Below the pieces are notes generated by a model. That model worked only from the letters and a program-made list of their open reading frames with translations, did not search any database and was not told where the DNA came from. DNA of 64,000 nucleotides from Georgenia yuyongxinii (GTDB lineage Bacteria > Actinomycetota > Actinomycetes > Actinomycetales > Actinomycetaceae). Of this stretch, positions 52,298-60,017 are shown in pieces. The position numbers and the translations under genes were made by a program. The stretch lies in the NCBI RefSeq assembly GCF_006352065.1, contig NZ_CP040915.1:3162001-3226000 (forward strand), given 5' to 3'. How positions within the stretch are numbered: position 1 is the stretch's first letter; every line of letters begins with the position of its first letter.

Positions 52298-53365
52298 TCA
52301 GCCCAGCAGCTCGGGGTTCTCTTCGTAGACCTCTTCCAGCAAGGAGAGGTCGAAGAGCTGGTCGGCAGTGATGTCGACGTCGGCGGCCCCGATGACGTCG
52401 ATGTTCGCCTGGAGGAGCTCTGGGGTGATGGTGAAGAGCCCGTTGCTGTCGGTGTCGGCGGAGACGAGGAGGTCGTTCGCGGCGACGGCCTGCCCGAGCT
52501 CGAGGTCGAAGTTCAGCCCCAGGTCGGCGCCGTACTCCTCCACGGCCAGCCGGGCCGACTCCTCAGAGTCGGCGATGGCGTCGTGCCAACCCCGGATCAT
52601 CGCGCGGAGGAACGCCTTGACCGCCTCCCGTTCGTTGTCGATGGAGTCCTGGGAGACGACCACGGCCTTGGCCACCAGGGGCAGCCCGTTGTCGGCGTAG
52701 AGGAGGTTCGCGACCTCGTAGCCCTGCGACTCCACGATCACGGCCTCGTTGGTGACGTACCCGAGGAAGCCGTCCACGTCACCGGTGATCAGCGACGAGG
52801 GGTCGTACTCGACCGGCACGATCGTGACCGAGTCTCGGTCCAGGCCGTTGGCCTCGAGCAGCGAGTAGAACAGCGGCTCGTTGCCCGTCTGGATCCCGAT
52901 CCGCTTCCCCACGAGGTCCTGTGGAGTGGTGATGTTCGCCTTGTCGGCCAGCGAGATGATCGAGAACGGACTCTTCTGGTACTGCGCTGCCACGATCTTC
53001 ACCGGGGCGCCTTCGTTGGCGACCGCCGGCGCGACCCGCGTGGGGTCGCTGATCCCGGCGAACGCCTGCCCGGAGGCCACGATCGACGGTGTCGCGGCCG
53101 GGCCGGGGATGAGCGTGACCTCGTCGAAGCCCTCCTCGGCGAAGTACCCCTTCGTGTCGGCGAAGTACTCGCCGGCGAACTCCACGGTCTTCACCCAGGA
53201 CAGCTGGACCGAGATGTCGCCGAAGTCGGCCGTCCCCTCGGTGGTTTCCTGCTCGGAAGGCGCGGAGGCAGAACTGCCACCACACGCGGCCATGAGGGTG
53301 GTCGCCGCCGCGAGAGCGAGGACGGACGTGGTGCGACGACGGTGTCGCGTCAGGCGCTGAGACAT
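52298..53365 (-). CDS. NMT1/THI5-like ABC substrate-binding lipoprotein
   Basis: A 355-aa receptor. Signal and lipobox LMAAC lie near residue 27. The mature part is NMT1/THI5-like: VQLSWVKTVEFAGEYFADTK, then GYFAEEGFDEV, and DGFLGYVTNEAVIVE. Relatives bind pyrimidines, riboflavin precursors or similar ring compounds. GAGGAG nine bases upstream supports ATG 53365. It heads the four-gene importer and is preceded by a shared promoter motif and a palindrome. Confidence 0.88.
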   Translation of the reverse strand: MSQRLTRHRRRTTSVLALAAATTLMAACGGSSASAPSEQETTEGTADFGDISVQLSWVKTVEFAGEYFADTKGYFAEEGFDEVTLIPGPAATPSIVASGQAFAGISDPTRVAPAVANEGAPVKIVAAQYQKSPFSIISLADKANITTPQDLVGKRIGIQTGNEPLFYSLLEANGLDRDSVTIVPVEYDPSSLITGDVDGFLGYVTNEAVIVESQGYEVANLLYADNGLPLVAKAVVVSQDSIDNEREAVKAFLRAMIRGWHDAIADSEESARLAVEEYGADLGLNFDLELGQAVAANDLLVSADTDSNGLFTITPELLQANIDVIGAADVDITADQLFDLSLLEEVYEENPELLG

Positions 53366-53424
53366 TGGGGGTACTCCTCGTCGATGGGGAGGGTCCGTCC
53401 GTCCACTAGGACAGGACGAATGCG

Positions 53425-53436
53425 AATCAATACCGA
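53425..53436 (-). promoter_or_regulatory. Promoter motif shared with the hydantoinase operon
   Basis: On the minus strand TCGGTATTGATT. The identical 12 bases occur at 59085-59096 upstream of the carbamoyl-amidase gene in the same orientation. It lies ~60 bp from the receptor ATG and may include the -10 box (TATTGA) or an operator. Confidence 0.5.
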
Positions 53437-53468
53437 ACAGTAGGGGTGGGACGCATCACATAGCAAGG

Positions 53469-53484
53469 ACTTCTGATCAGAAGT
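53469..53484. promoter_or_regulatory. 16-bp perfect palindrome
   Basis: ACTTCTGATCAGAAGT lies about 105 bp upstream of the NMT1 receptor ATG. It is a plausible dimer site for the XRE-cupin regulator encoded just behind it. Confidence 0.6.
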
Positions 53485-53748
53485 TCTAGCCGGTTACGAG
53501 CGGGTAAACGGGCTTGATCCAGTGCCCGGACGTGCGCCCGTGGTTACGCGCCCAAGGCGCGCACCGCAGGCCCGGACGGGTCGGCCTCAGCGCGCTGCTC
53601 TGTGCGCGTCCTGAAGCTGGTCCGCGGGGGAAGCACGTGGGTCACGACTGCGAGAACGGTGGCCAGGCGGGGCATCAACGGCGATGCCCGCCCGACGCGG
53701 ATCAGTCCCGCGGCCCGGACAAAGGAAGCGTCGGTCGAGTAGTGGGGG

Positions 53749-54354
53749 TCAGTAGATCGGCGGGGCGCTCGAGAAGAGGATCACGCAGGGAGCGTCCGCC
53801 TTGTTGGCGAAGCGGTGCGGGGTGGCGGGGTCGAAAGACAGGCAGTCACCCTCGTAGAGGGTCATCTCGTCCCCGTCGATGTTCACCTCCAGCTCGCCCT
53901 GCTCGACGATCATGCTCGTCTCACCGGAGCCGTAGGTGTGCATCTCGGGCCCGGTCGAACCGCCGGGAGCGACGACGGACCGGATGACCTGCAGGTGCGA
54001 GAAGTCTCGCGGGGTCAGGAGCGTCTCGTCCCACTGCCGGTTCGGGTGCACCAGCCGTGGTCCGTCACCCCGGCGGAGGAGCCGGGATGTCGAGTGGTGC
54101 TCGAACAGGCTGCCGATCGTCCGCCCGAGGGAGTTGGCGATCCTCATCAGGCTGGCGATCGAAGGGCTCGCCGTGCCGCGTTCGACCTGGGACAGGAAGC
54201 TCACCGACACATCGCTCTGGGCGGCGAGCGCCCGCAGCGACATGTTCTGCTTGAGCCGATACTCCCGGATCGTCGCGCCGAGCTCACGCTCGTCGAACGA
54301 CGCTTGAGTCGCCGAGAACTCGTGCGCAGGCAGCGGATTGGAGGGTTCAGCCAT
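53749..54354 (-). CDS. XRE-cupin transcriptional regulator
   Basis: A 201-aa regulator. The XRE HTH (residues ~27-80) reads ATIREYRLKQNMSLRALAAQ and DVSVSFLSQVERG. A cupin domain follows (GPEMHTYGSGETSMIVEQGE, GDCLSFDPATPHRFAN). Family members such as PuuR sense small amines or acids. ATG 54354 lies nine bases after the ATZ/TRZ gene stop, so it is the last gene of the six-gene operon. The nearby palindromes suggest it controls both this operon and the NMT1 importer. Confidence 0.88.
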   Translation of the reverse strand: MAEPSNPLPAHEFSATQASFDERELGATIREYRLKQNMSLRALAAQSDVSVSFLSQVERGTASPSIASLMRIANSLGRTIGSLFEHHSTSRLLRRGDGPRLVHPNRQWDETLLTPRDFSHLQVIRSVVAPGGSTGPEMHTYGSGETSMIVEQGELEVNIDGDEMTLYEGDCLSFDPATPHRFANKADAPCVILFSSAPPIY

Positions 54355-54363
54355 GCCGGTAGC

Positions 54364-55710
54364 CTAACTATTCTCGGGATGGGTGCCCGTGATGGGCGAC
54401 CATCGCGCGGTCAGTGCGTCCACCCGAGCGGCCGTTGCCTCGGTATCGATCGTGAGCACGCGTCCTTCCTCGACGACCGTCCGGCCTCCGACGAGCACCC
54501 GGTCGATCGCCTCAGGCAGCATCGAGTAGATGATGTTCTGGGTGACGGTTCGGCGCGGCCGCAGCGACAGGGCGGTGAGGTCGAGGGAGACGATGTCGGC
54601 CTTGTACCCAGGGGCGATCTTCCCGACGGGCATGCGCAGCGCCCGCCCGCCTGCGGAGGTGCCCATGCGCAGGACGTCGACAGCGGTCATCGCTCGGCCG
54701 TCGCGTGCGGTCGCCTTGGCCAGGAGCGCGGCCTGGCGCATCTCGTCGAAGAGCGAGCGGCGTGAGTTCGCGCCGCCGGCGTCCGTTCCCAGACACACCG
54801 GGATGCCCCGCTCGACCATCTGCGCGACCGGGGCGATCCCCCCGCCGAGGAACGCGTTCGTCGAGGGGTTGTGCACCACCCCCGAGCCGCCCTCGGCGAG
54901 CAGCGCCAGGTCGTCCTCGTCGACGCGGACCGCGTGCACGGCCAGGAGGCGCTCGTCGAGAACCCCGACGGCGTCGAGCCGGCCGACGGGGCTCTGCCCG
55001 AAGCGCTCCCGCGAGACGTCCACCTCCCCTTGGGAGTCCGCCACGTGGATGTGCAGGGGCACGTCGTACTCGCCGGCGAGCGCGGACCCGAGCCGGAGCA
55101 TCTCCTCGCTGGTGCCAAGGACCGAGTGGGGTGCGGGGTGCACCTCCAGCAGCGGATCGGCTGCGGTGGCCTCCCGGAGCTCGCGGAAGTTCCGCTCGAA
55201 GAGCTCGGGAGTCTCCAGGTACCTCGTCGGCCCACCCGCGGCGTCGAACATGCACCTGGCAAAGACCGTGCGCATGCCTACGCGCCGGCCGGCGTCGAGG
55301 ATCGCCCAGGCGTTCTCGTTCCCGCCGTCGTGGAGGTAGAAGTACTCCACCGCCGTCGTGATGCCCATCCGAAGCATCTCGGCGAAGTCGTACTCGGTGG
55401 CGAGTGCGAGCTCGTCGGAGCCGAGCTGGGCGGCGGTGGGGTGCACGAGGCCACCCATCCACGCCATGAATGGCTGGTCGTCACCGAACCCGCGCAGCAG
55501 GGTCTGGAAGGCATGCCCGTGCCCGTTGACGCCGCCGGGGACGATCGCCCGGTCGTCCCAGTGCTCGACGTCGCCCCCCGCCTCAGCGGGCAGGACCGCA
55601 TCGGCCCGGCCGGCGGCGACGATCTCGTCACCGTCGAGGACGACCGCCGCGCCGGCGAGCCACTCGTCGTCGACGAATGCCAGGGGCGCCGTAATCACCC
55701 GCCTGCTCAT
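54364..55710 (-). CDS. ATZ/TRZ-type amidohydrolase (aminohydrolase/deaminase)
   Basis: A 448-aa metal-dependent hydrolase. His64 and His66 are in NGHGHAF. The other metal and substrate residues are in LHIHVADSQGEVD, LLAVHAVRVDEDDL, VVHNPSTNAFLGGGI and LGTDAGGANS. The subfamily includes chlorohydrolases and cytosine, guanine and 8-oxoguanine deaminases, which remove exocyclic amino groups from N-heterocycles. ATG 55710 overlaps the NTF2-like stop. It probably prepares an aminated ring for the hydantoinase step. Confidence 0.88.
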   Translation of the reverse strand: MSRRVITAPLAFVDDEWLAGAAVVLDGDEIVAAGRADAVLPAEAGGDVEHWDDRAIVPGGVNGHGHAFQTLLRGFGDDQPFMAWMGGLVHPTAAQLGSDELALATEYDFAEMLRMGITTAVEYFYLHDGGNENAWAILDAGRRVGMRTVFARCMFDAAGGPTRYLETPELFERNFRELREATAADPLLEVHPAPHSVLGTSEEMLRLGSALAGEYDVPLHIHVADSQGEVDVSRERFGQSPVGRLDAVGVLDERLLAVHAVRVDEDDLALLAEGGSGVVHNPSTNAFLGGGIAPVAQMVERGIPVCLGTDAGGANSRRSLFDEMRQAALLAKATARDGRAMTAVDVLRMGTSAGGRALRMPVGKIAPGYKADIVSLDLTALSLRPRRTVTQNIIYSMLPEAIDRVLVGGRTVVEEGRVLTIDTEATAARVDALTARWSPITGTHPENS

Positions 55711-56111
55711 CGCGCCTCCGCGCCGAGCAGGGCGTCGACGGCGGCCTGGTCGGACTCGAAGAACCGCAGCGTCGCCAGTGCGCCGTCACGCACGGTCGAG
55801 ACGATCACCCGCTGCCACTCCACGGTCTCCCCCGCCACCGTGGCGCTGGCGCGGGCGTAGGTCACCACGTGGTCGTCGCTGGCGAGCAGGTCGATCGGCT
55901 CGAGCCGGAAGGTGCCGCCCGTCAGCTGCGCCATCGTCCTGCCGAAGGTGACGACCCCGTCGTGCCTCTCGTAACGGCCCGCGGCGGGATGGGCACCCGG
56001 CACGTCGAGGACGACGTCGTCGGCGTAGTAGGGCATGGCCGCCGGCGGCCCGCCCTCCTTCATCGCCTGGAAGTAGTCCCGCAGGACCTGGAGGTTCTGG
56101 TCGGCGCTCAT
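55707..56111 (-). CDS. NTF2/SnoaL-like protein
   Basis: A 134-aa cone-shaped alpha/beta-barrel protein beginning MSADQNLQVLRDYFQAMKEG. It contains YYADDVVLDVPGAHPAAGRY and a late VEWQRVIVSTVRDGALATLR. NTF2-like folds act as hydratases, isomerases or cyclases, or simply bind a ligand. Start ATG 56111 overlaps the preceding amidohydrolase stop (ATGA). Role in the pathway unknown; a spontaneous isomerisation step could be helped here. Confidence 0.82.
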   Translation of the reverse strand: MSADQNLQVLRDYFQAMKEGGPPAAMPYYADDVVLDVPGAHPAAGRYERHDGVVTFGRTMAQLTGGTFRLEPIDLLASDDHVVTYARASATVAGETVEWQRVIVSTVRDGALATLRFFESDQAAVDALLGAEAR

Positions 56112-57484
56112 GCCTTGTCCTTTCCACGCACGTACCGGCCGGTGCCCGGTGCGGCGATCAGCTCGTGGTCCTTCACGACGTGCTCCCCGCGCACGAAGGT
56201 GTGCCGGGCCCAACCTCGCAGCGGTTGCTCGGCGTAGATCGAGTAGTCGGAGTTGGTGCCGAGCCACTCGGGGTCGGCGACGCGCTCGTTCTCGAGGTCG
56301 ACGAGGGTCAGGTCGGCGTCGAAGCCGACGGAGATGTCGCCCTTGCGCTCGAGGCCGAGCAGCTCGGCGGGGCGCGCGCTGGTCAGCTCCGCGATGCGCC
56401 CCAGCGGGATGCCGCGCTCGAGGTGCCCGTGGGTGAGCAGGACGGGCAGGATCGTGGGTGAGCCGGGGAAGCCCGCGCTCGCGCTCCAGATGCTGCCGTC
56501 CTTCGTGGCCCGCTTCCGGCTGACGTGGTCGGAGGCGACGGTGTCGACGGTCCCGTCGGCGATCGCCTCCCAGATCGGCTCGACCTGGTCCGCCCGGCGC
56601 AGCGGCGGGTTGACCTTGCCCACGATGCCCTCGGAGTAGTCGACGGTGTGGGTGAGGTAGTGCGGGCAGGTCTCGACGGACATGTCGAGGTCGGGGAACT
56701 GCCCCCGAGCCGTGCGGATCTCCTCCAGGGACTCGCGGCTGCTGATGTGCACGAGGTACACGCGCGTGCCCAGCTCGTTGGCGAGGTACGCCACGCGCCG
56801 TACCGCCTCGGCCTCCACGTACGGGGGCCGGGCGTCGTCCCACGCTGCCAGGTCGTCCCGGCCGGCACGCTGCAGACCGTCCCGCAGGTACGAGACGACC
56901 TCCGGGTTCTCGGCGTGGACGAACAGCAGGTCGTCCAGCTCGGAGACGTCCCCGAAGATCTGGTACATCTTGCCGTCGTCGGTGCCCTCGACGCCGAGGT
57001 ACTTGCCCTCGTCGCCTCGGAAGTGCATGAAGTACTTGTAGACACCCACGTCGTAGCGCTCGCGCAGCGCTGGGAGCTCGGCCAGGTGCTCCGGCGTCAT
57101 CAAGGTGAGGTGGAACCCGAAGTCGATCCGTGACTGTGCCGAGGCGGACTCCAGGTGCTCGGCGAGCATGTCGCCGTAGGCCCCGCCGGTGGCGAGGATG
57201 TTGAACATGGTGGTCACCCCGCCGAGGGCCGCGGCCCCGGTCTCGGTGCTGTACTCCTCCAGGCCGTTGCCGGCGCCGAGGTGGGTGTGCCCGTCGACCA
57301 CCCCGGGCAGGATGGTGAGGCCGGTGGCGTCGAGCACCTCCTTGGCGTCCACCGGCGCGCCCGGCTCGAGGATCGCGCTGATGCGGCCGTCACGGATACA
57401 GATGTCGCTCGCGACCGCCTGCTGACGCGGTCGGGCGACGATGCCGCCTCGGATGACGAGGTCCGCCGGGGCGGTAGACGTCAT
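56108..57484 (-). CDS. D-hydantoinase/dihydropyrimidinase family amidohydrolase
   Basis: A 458-aa cyclic amidohydrolase. Metal ligands are His66 and His68 (DGHTHLG). The carbamylated Lys is Lys150 (GVYKYFMHF), as in classical hydantoinases. FVHAENPE, YLVHISSRES and VASDHVSRKR hold the remaining ligands. It should open a hydantoin, dihydropyrimidine or allantoin ring to an N-carbamoyl acid. ATG 57484 overlaps the next amidohydrolase stop (ATGA). Confidence 0.92.
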   Translation of the reverse strand: MTSTAPADLVIRGGIVARPRQQAVASDICIRDGRISAILEPGAPVDAKEVLDATGLTILPGVVDGHTHLGAGNGLEEYSTETGAAALGGVTTMFNILATGGAYGDMLAEHLESASAQSRIDFGFHLTLMTPEHLAELPALRERYDVGVYKYFMHFRGDEGKYLGVEGTDDGKMYQIFGDVSELDDLLFVHAENPEVVSYLRDGLQRAGRDDLAAWDDARPPYVEAEAVRRVAYLANELGTRVYLVHISSRESLEEIRTARGQFPDLDMSVETCPHYLTHTVDYSEGIVGKVNPPLRRADQVEPIWEAIADGTVDTVASDHVSRKRATKDGSIWSASAGFPGSPTILPVLLTHGHLERGIPLGRIAELTSARPAELLGLERKGDISVGFDADLTLVDLENERVADPEWLGTNSDYSIYAEQPLRGWARHTFVRGEHVVKDHELIAAPGTGRYVRGKDKA

Positions 57485-58359
57485 GATGGGTCCTTTCGTT
57501 CTGCGCTCAGCGCGGGGTGCAGGTCAGGGAAGAGGATGCTGAGGGGCCGCGCGTCGAGAATCTGGTCGACGAGCGGGGGTTCGACCGGCGGGGCGCCGGC
57601 AGGCGGGGACAAGACGAGGTCGCGGAGCTGGCGGATGCAGTCCGCCGGCGTGTAGATCGGGAAGTCGGAGCCGAAGAGCACGCGTTCGCCCACCCCGTAG
57701 TCGGTGAGCCCGCGCAGGATCGTGGCGAGCTGGTGCGGACGGCCGTAACGGGCGGACAGATCGGTCCACACGTTGGGGTTCTTGAACATCACCGCCGCCG
57801 TCTCATGGCTCCAGGGCTGGCCGGCGTGGGCGATGATGATGGAGGTGTCGCGGAAGCTGCGGGCGACCCGATCGAGCAGGATCGGCTGGGCGTACTCCAG
57901 GGCACCCCCGCGCAGGAAGACCCCTCCCTGGTGGAACATCAGCGCCAGCCCCCGGTCGGCGGCGGCGGTGTACACCGCCCACGCGGCGTCGCTGTGCGGG
58001 TGGAAGCCCTGGTAGGGCGGGGAGAGCTTCAGCCCGCGCAGGCCGAGGTCTGCGGCGTGGTGGACGCGGGCGACGGCGTGGGGATCGGCGGGGTCGACGC
58101 TGCCGAAGCCGACGATCCGCCCGGGGTGCGTCGCGGCGTACTCGGCGACGTACTCGTTCGGGATGTCGAGGTCGATCTCGCACGCCACGAGCGCGACCAC
58201 CACGGCGGCGTCGATCTCGCCCTCGGCCATGGCGAGCTGGTGGGCCTCCCAGGACCCGTCCCGGCTGGGGTGCGCGCCGACGTTCGCGTCGAGCTCCGGT
58301 CCCCAGGTGGGGCCGAGGTGTCGCGGCTCCCAGACGTGCGAGTGCCAGTCGACCCTCAC
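57481..58359 (-). CDS. Amidohydrolase-2 family metal-dependent hydrolase
   Basis: A 292-aa TIM-barrel hydrolase. The HxH motif is at the very start (DWHSHVWEP), GLKLSPPYQGFHPHSD is central, IIIAHAGQPWSHE carries a His, and LFGSDFPIYT holds the Asp. Relatives decarboxylate or hydrolyse ring-cleavage products (ACMSD/amidohydrolase-2). GTG 58359 overlaps the isochorismatase-type stop (GTGA). Substrate unknown. Confidence 0.85.
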   Translation of the reverse strand: MRVDWHSHVWEPRHLGPTWGPELDANVGAHPSRDGSWEAHQLAMAEGEIDAAVVVALVACEIDLDIPNEYVAEYAATHPGRIVGFGSVDPADPHAVARVHHAADLGLRGLKLSPPYQGFHPHSDAAWAVYTAAADRGLALMFHQGGVFLRGGALEYAQPILLDRVARSFRDTSIIIAHAGQPWSHETAAVMFKNPNVWTDLSARYGRPHQLATILRGLTDYGVGERVLFGSDFPIYTPADCIRQLRDLVLSPPAGAPPVEPPLVDQILDARPLSILFPDLHPALSAERKDPS

Positions 58360-59051
58360 CGGGCCGCCCGGGCCAGGTAGGAGACGGCGTCGGCGGCGGG
58401 CACGACGTCGGCGTACTTGCTCGCCAGGTCGAAGAGGGAGACCGCGTGCACGCGCTCGGTGCGGTCGTAGACGGCGTCGGCGACCACACCCACCTTGAAC
58501 CCGTAGGAGAAGGCGTCGACGGCGGAGGCGCGCACGCACCCGCTGGTGGTGGCGCCGGTGAGGATGACGGTGTCGACGCCGAGCTCGACCAGGTGGGTGA
58601 GCAGCCGGGTGGCGAAGAACGCGCTGGGGTGGTCCTTCGGCACGACCAGGTCACCCGGCTGCGGCGCCGTCTCGGCCGGGAACTCGTACGCCGTCGGCTC
58701 GGGCGAGGCCAGGCTCGGCGACTTGCCGCGGAACCCGCCGGGGGTGTCGCCGTCCTTGGGAGCCACGTGCGGGTAGAGCACGGGGACCCCGGCCGAACGG
58801 GCGGCGGTGAGCACCTCGGAGATCCGGTCGACAGCGGGCCAGCCGCGCTCGCCACATGCCGTGGGGTACTCGCGCATCGCCTCCTGGATCGGGGCGCGCT
58901 CATGCCCGAGCGTGCGGTACTGCACGTCGATGACCAGGACCGCCGGGCGCGTGCCGAACCCGGCGGTGCGCCCGAATCCGGCTGCGTCGTAGAGTTGGAC
59001 GTCTTCTTCGGAGATGTGGCCCAGCCACGGGGACGTCGTTGTCGCAAGCAT
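58356..59051 (-). CDS. Isochorismatase-fold cysteine hydrolase (N-carbamoylsarcosine amidase-like)
   Basis: A 231-aa alpha/beta hydrolase with the Asp42-Lys139-Cys172 triad (VIDVQYRT, VVPKDHPS, TTSGCVRAS). The block GCVRASAVDAFSYGFKVGVV resembles N-carbamoylsarcosine amidase and RutB-type ureidoacrylate hydrolase. It should hydrolyse an N-carbamoyl compound to amine, CO2 and NH3, the natural step after the hydantoinase. ATG 59051 was chosen over 59090 because the leader is Arg-rich. It is the first gene of the six-gene operon. Confidence 0.9.
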   Translation of the reverse strand: MLATTTSPWLGHISEEDVQLYDAAGFGRTAGFGTRPAVLVIDVQYRTLGHERAPIQEAMREYPTACGERGWPAVDRISEVLTAARSAGVPVLYPHVAPKDGDTPGGFRGKSPSLASPEPTAYEFPAETAPQPGDLVVPKDHPSAFFATRLLTHLVELGVDTVILTGATTSGCVRASAVDAFSYGFKVGVVADAVYDRTERVHAVSLFDLASKYADVVPAADAVSYLARAAR

Positions 59052-59084
59052 GTGGGGACCGTACCGACGCCGCCTCAGGGTGTC

Positions 59085-59096
59085 AATCAATACCGA
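59085..59096 (-). promoter_or_regulatory. Promoter motif shared with the NMT1 importer
   Basis: TCGGTATTGATT on the minus strand, 34 bp upstream of the carbamoyl-amidase ATG. It is identical to 53425-53436 and suggests co-regulation of the importer and the enzymes. Confidence 0.5.
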
Positions 59097-59115
59097 TCAA
59101 CTGTTCTGTCCTGAT

Positions 59116-59943
59116 TCACGAAGCTGGACGGGGCCCACCCCAACCGAACCCCGTCACGGCTACCGGGAGCTCGGTCGCCTGCGCCGGGCTCAGCAGCGCG
59201 TGCTGTGTCGCGGTGGCGACCACGGTGCCGCTGGCGTCCACCAGCTCCACCTGCCCGACAGCCAGGTCGCCGCACATTCGGGCGGTGACGCGCTGCCGCA
59301 GCCATGTCGAGCTCGTCAACGCGTGCACGGCGACCGCGAGCGACACCGTGGCGACACGGAACGGCCCTAACACCCCCGCGGCGAGGAGCGCCGGGCCGAT
59401 CACGTCCGCGGCCACGAGGTACCAGCGCGGATCCAACACGCGGCGCCCGCCGGCCTCGTACCACCACTCGTGGCGCGGCCGGATCCAGGCATCGACCACA
59501 CCGCGAGCCGCACCCGAACGTGTGCCCGCGGGCCACCCACCGACCAGCCGGAAGTCCGCCATCGGCGAGAGGTCACCGAAAGCCGGCTCGGCAGCCGGTG
59601 GCAGCTCGGCCGGCTCGACGGCGTCGGTCCGCACGAGGCGCTCCGGCGCCCCCCACGTGACATGGGCGCTGGCCAGCGCCTTCTGCTCACCCAGGACCAG
59701 CCGGGTGGTCGCCGTGGTACGGCCACGATGGACCGTCTCGACGCCGGCCGGCAGCACCCCCGTCGGCACGGGACGGTGGAAGCTCACGGCCACCATGAGC
59801 GGCACCCAGCTTCCGCCCAAGGCGCGCGCCCCGGCTCCCACCAGGCCGGCGGCGACCGCACCGCCGAACATCGCGCCGAGCGACCACGACTCGCTGAGCT
59901 CGACGAAGACACTCGCGGGGGCTCTTGCCATCATGCTCACCAT
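59116..59943 (-). CDS. Acyl-CoA thioesterase (hotdog, TesB-like)
   Basis: A ~275-aa double-hotdog thioesterase. The N-terminal part has ESWSLGAMFGGAVAAGLVGA and VAVSFHRPVPTGVL; the C-terminal part has TVSLAVAVHALTSSTWLRQR. It should hydrolyse an acyl-CoA to the free acid. Starts at 59943, 59934 or 59931 are all possible (ATG-rich region, no clear RBS). It is divergent from the LLM monooxygenase, with a palindrome between them. Confidence 0.75.
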   Translation of the reverse strand: MVSMMARAPASVFVELSESWSLGAMFGGAVAAGLVGAGARALGGSWVPLMVAVSFHRPVPTGVLPAGVETVHRGRTTATTRLVLGEQKALASAHVTWGAPERLVRTDAVEPAELPPAAEPAFGDLSPMADFRLVGGWPAGTRSGAARGVVDAWIRPRHEWWYEAGGRRVLDPRWYLVAADVIGPALLAAGVLGPFRVATVSLAVAVHALTSSTWLRQRVTARMCGDLAVGQVELVDASGTVVATATQHALLSPAQATELPVAVTGFGWGGPRPAS

Positions 59944-59965
59944 CGTGCAGTATTCGTGCAATCTT

Positions 59966-59982
59966 GTGAAGTAGCACTTCAC
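59966..59982. promoter_or_regulatory. 17-bp palindrome in divergent promoter
   Basis: GTGAAGT-AGC-ACTTCAC lies between the thioesterase and the LLM monooxygenase genes, 35 bp before ATG 60018. It is probably the operator for a regulator not in the window. Confidence 0.6.
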
Positions 59983-60017
59983 TACCCGCTACTCACCTCG
60001 ACGGAGAGGCACTCCCC

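Larger units (their letters stand above)
53366..53748. other. Regulatory gap upstream of NMT1 importer
   Basis: A 383-bp gap, with AT-rich islands that stand out, separating the importer operon from the XRE gene. It holds the shared promoter motif (53425-53436) and a palindrome (53469-53484). The remainder shows no convincing gene. Confidence 0.6.
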
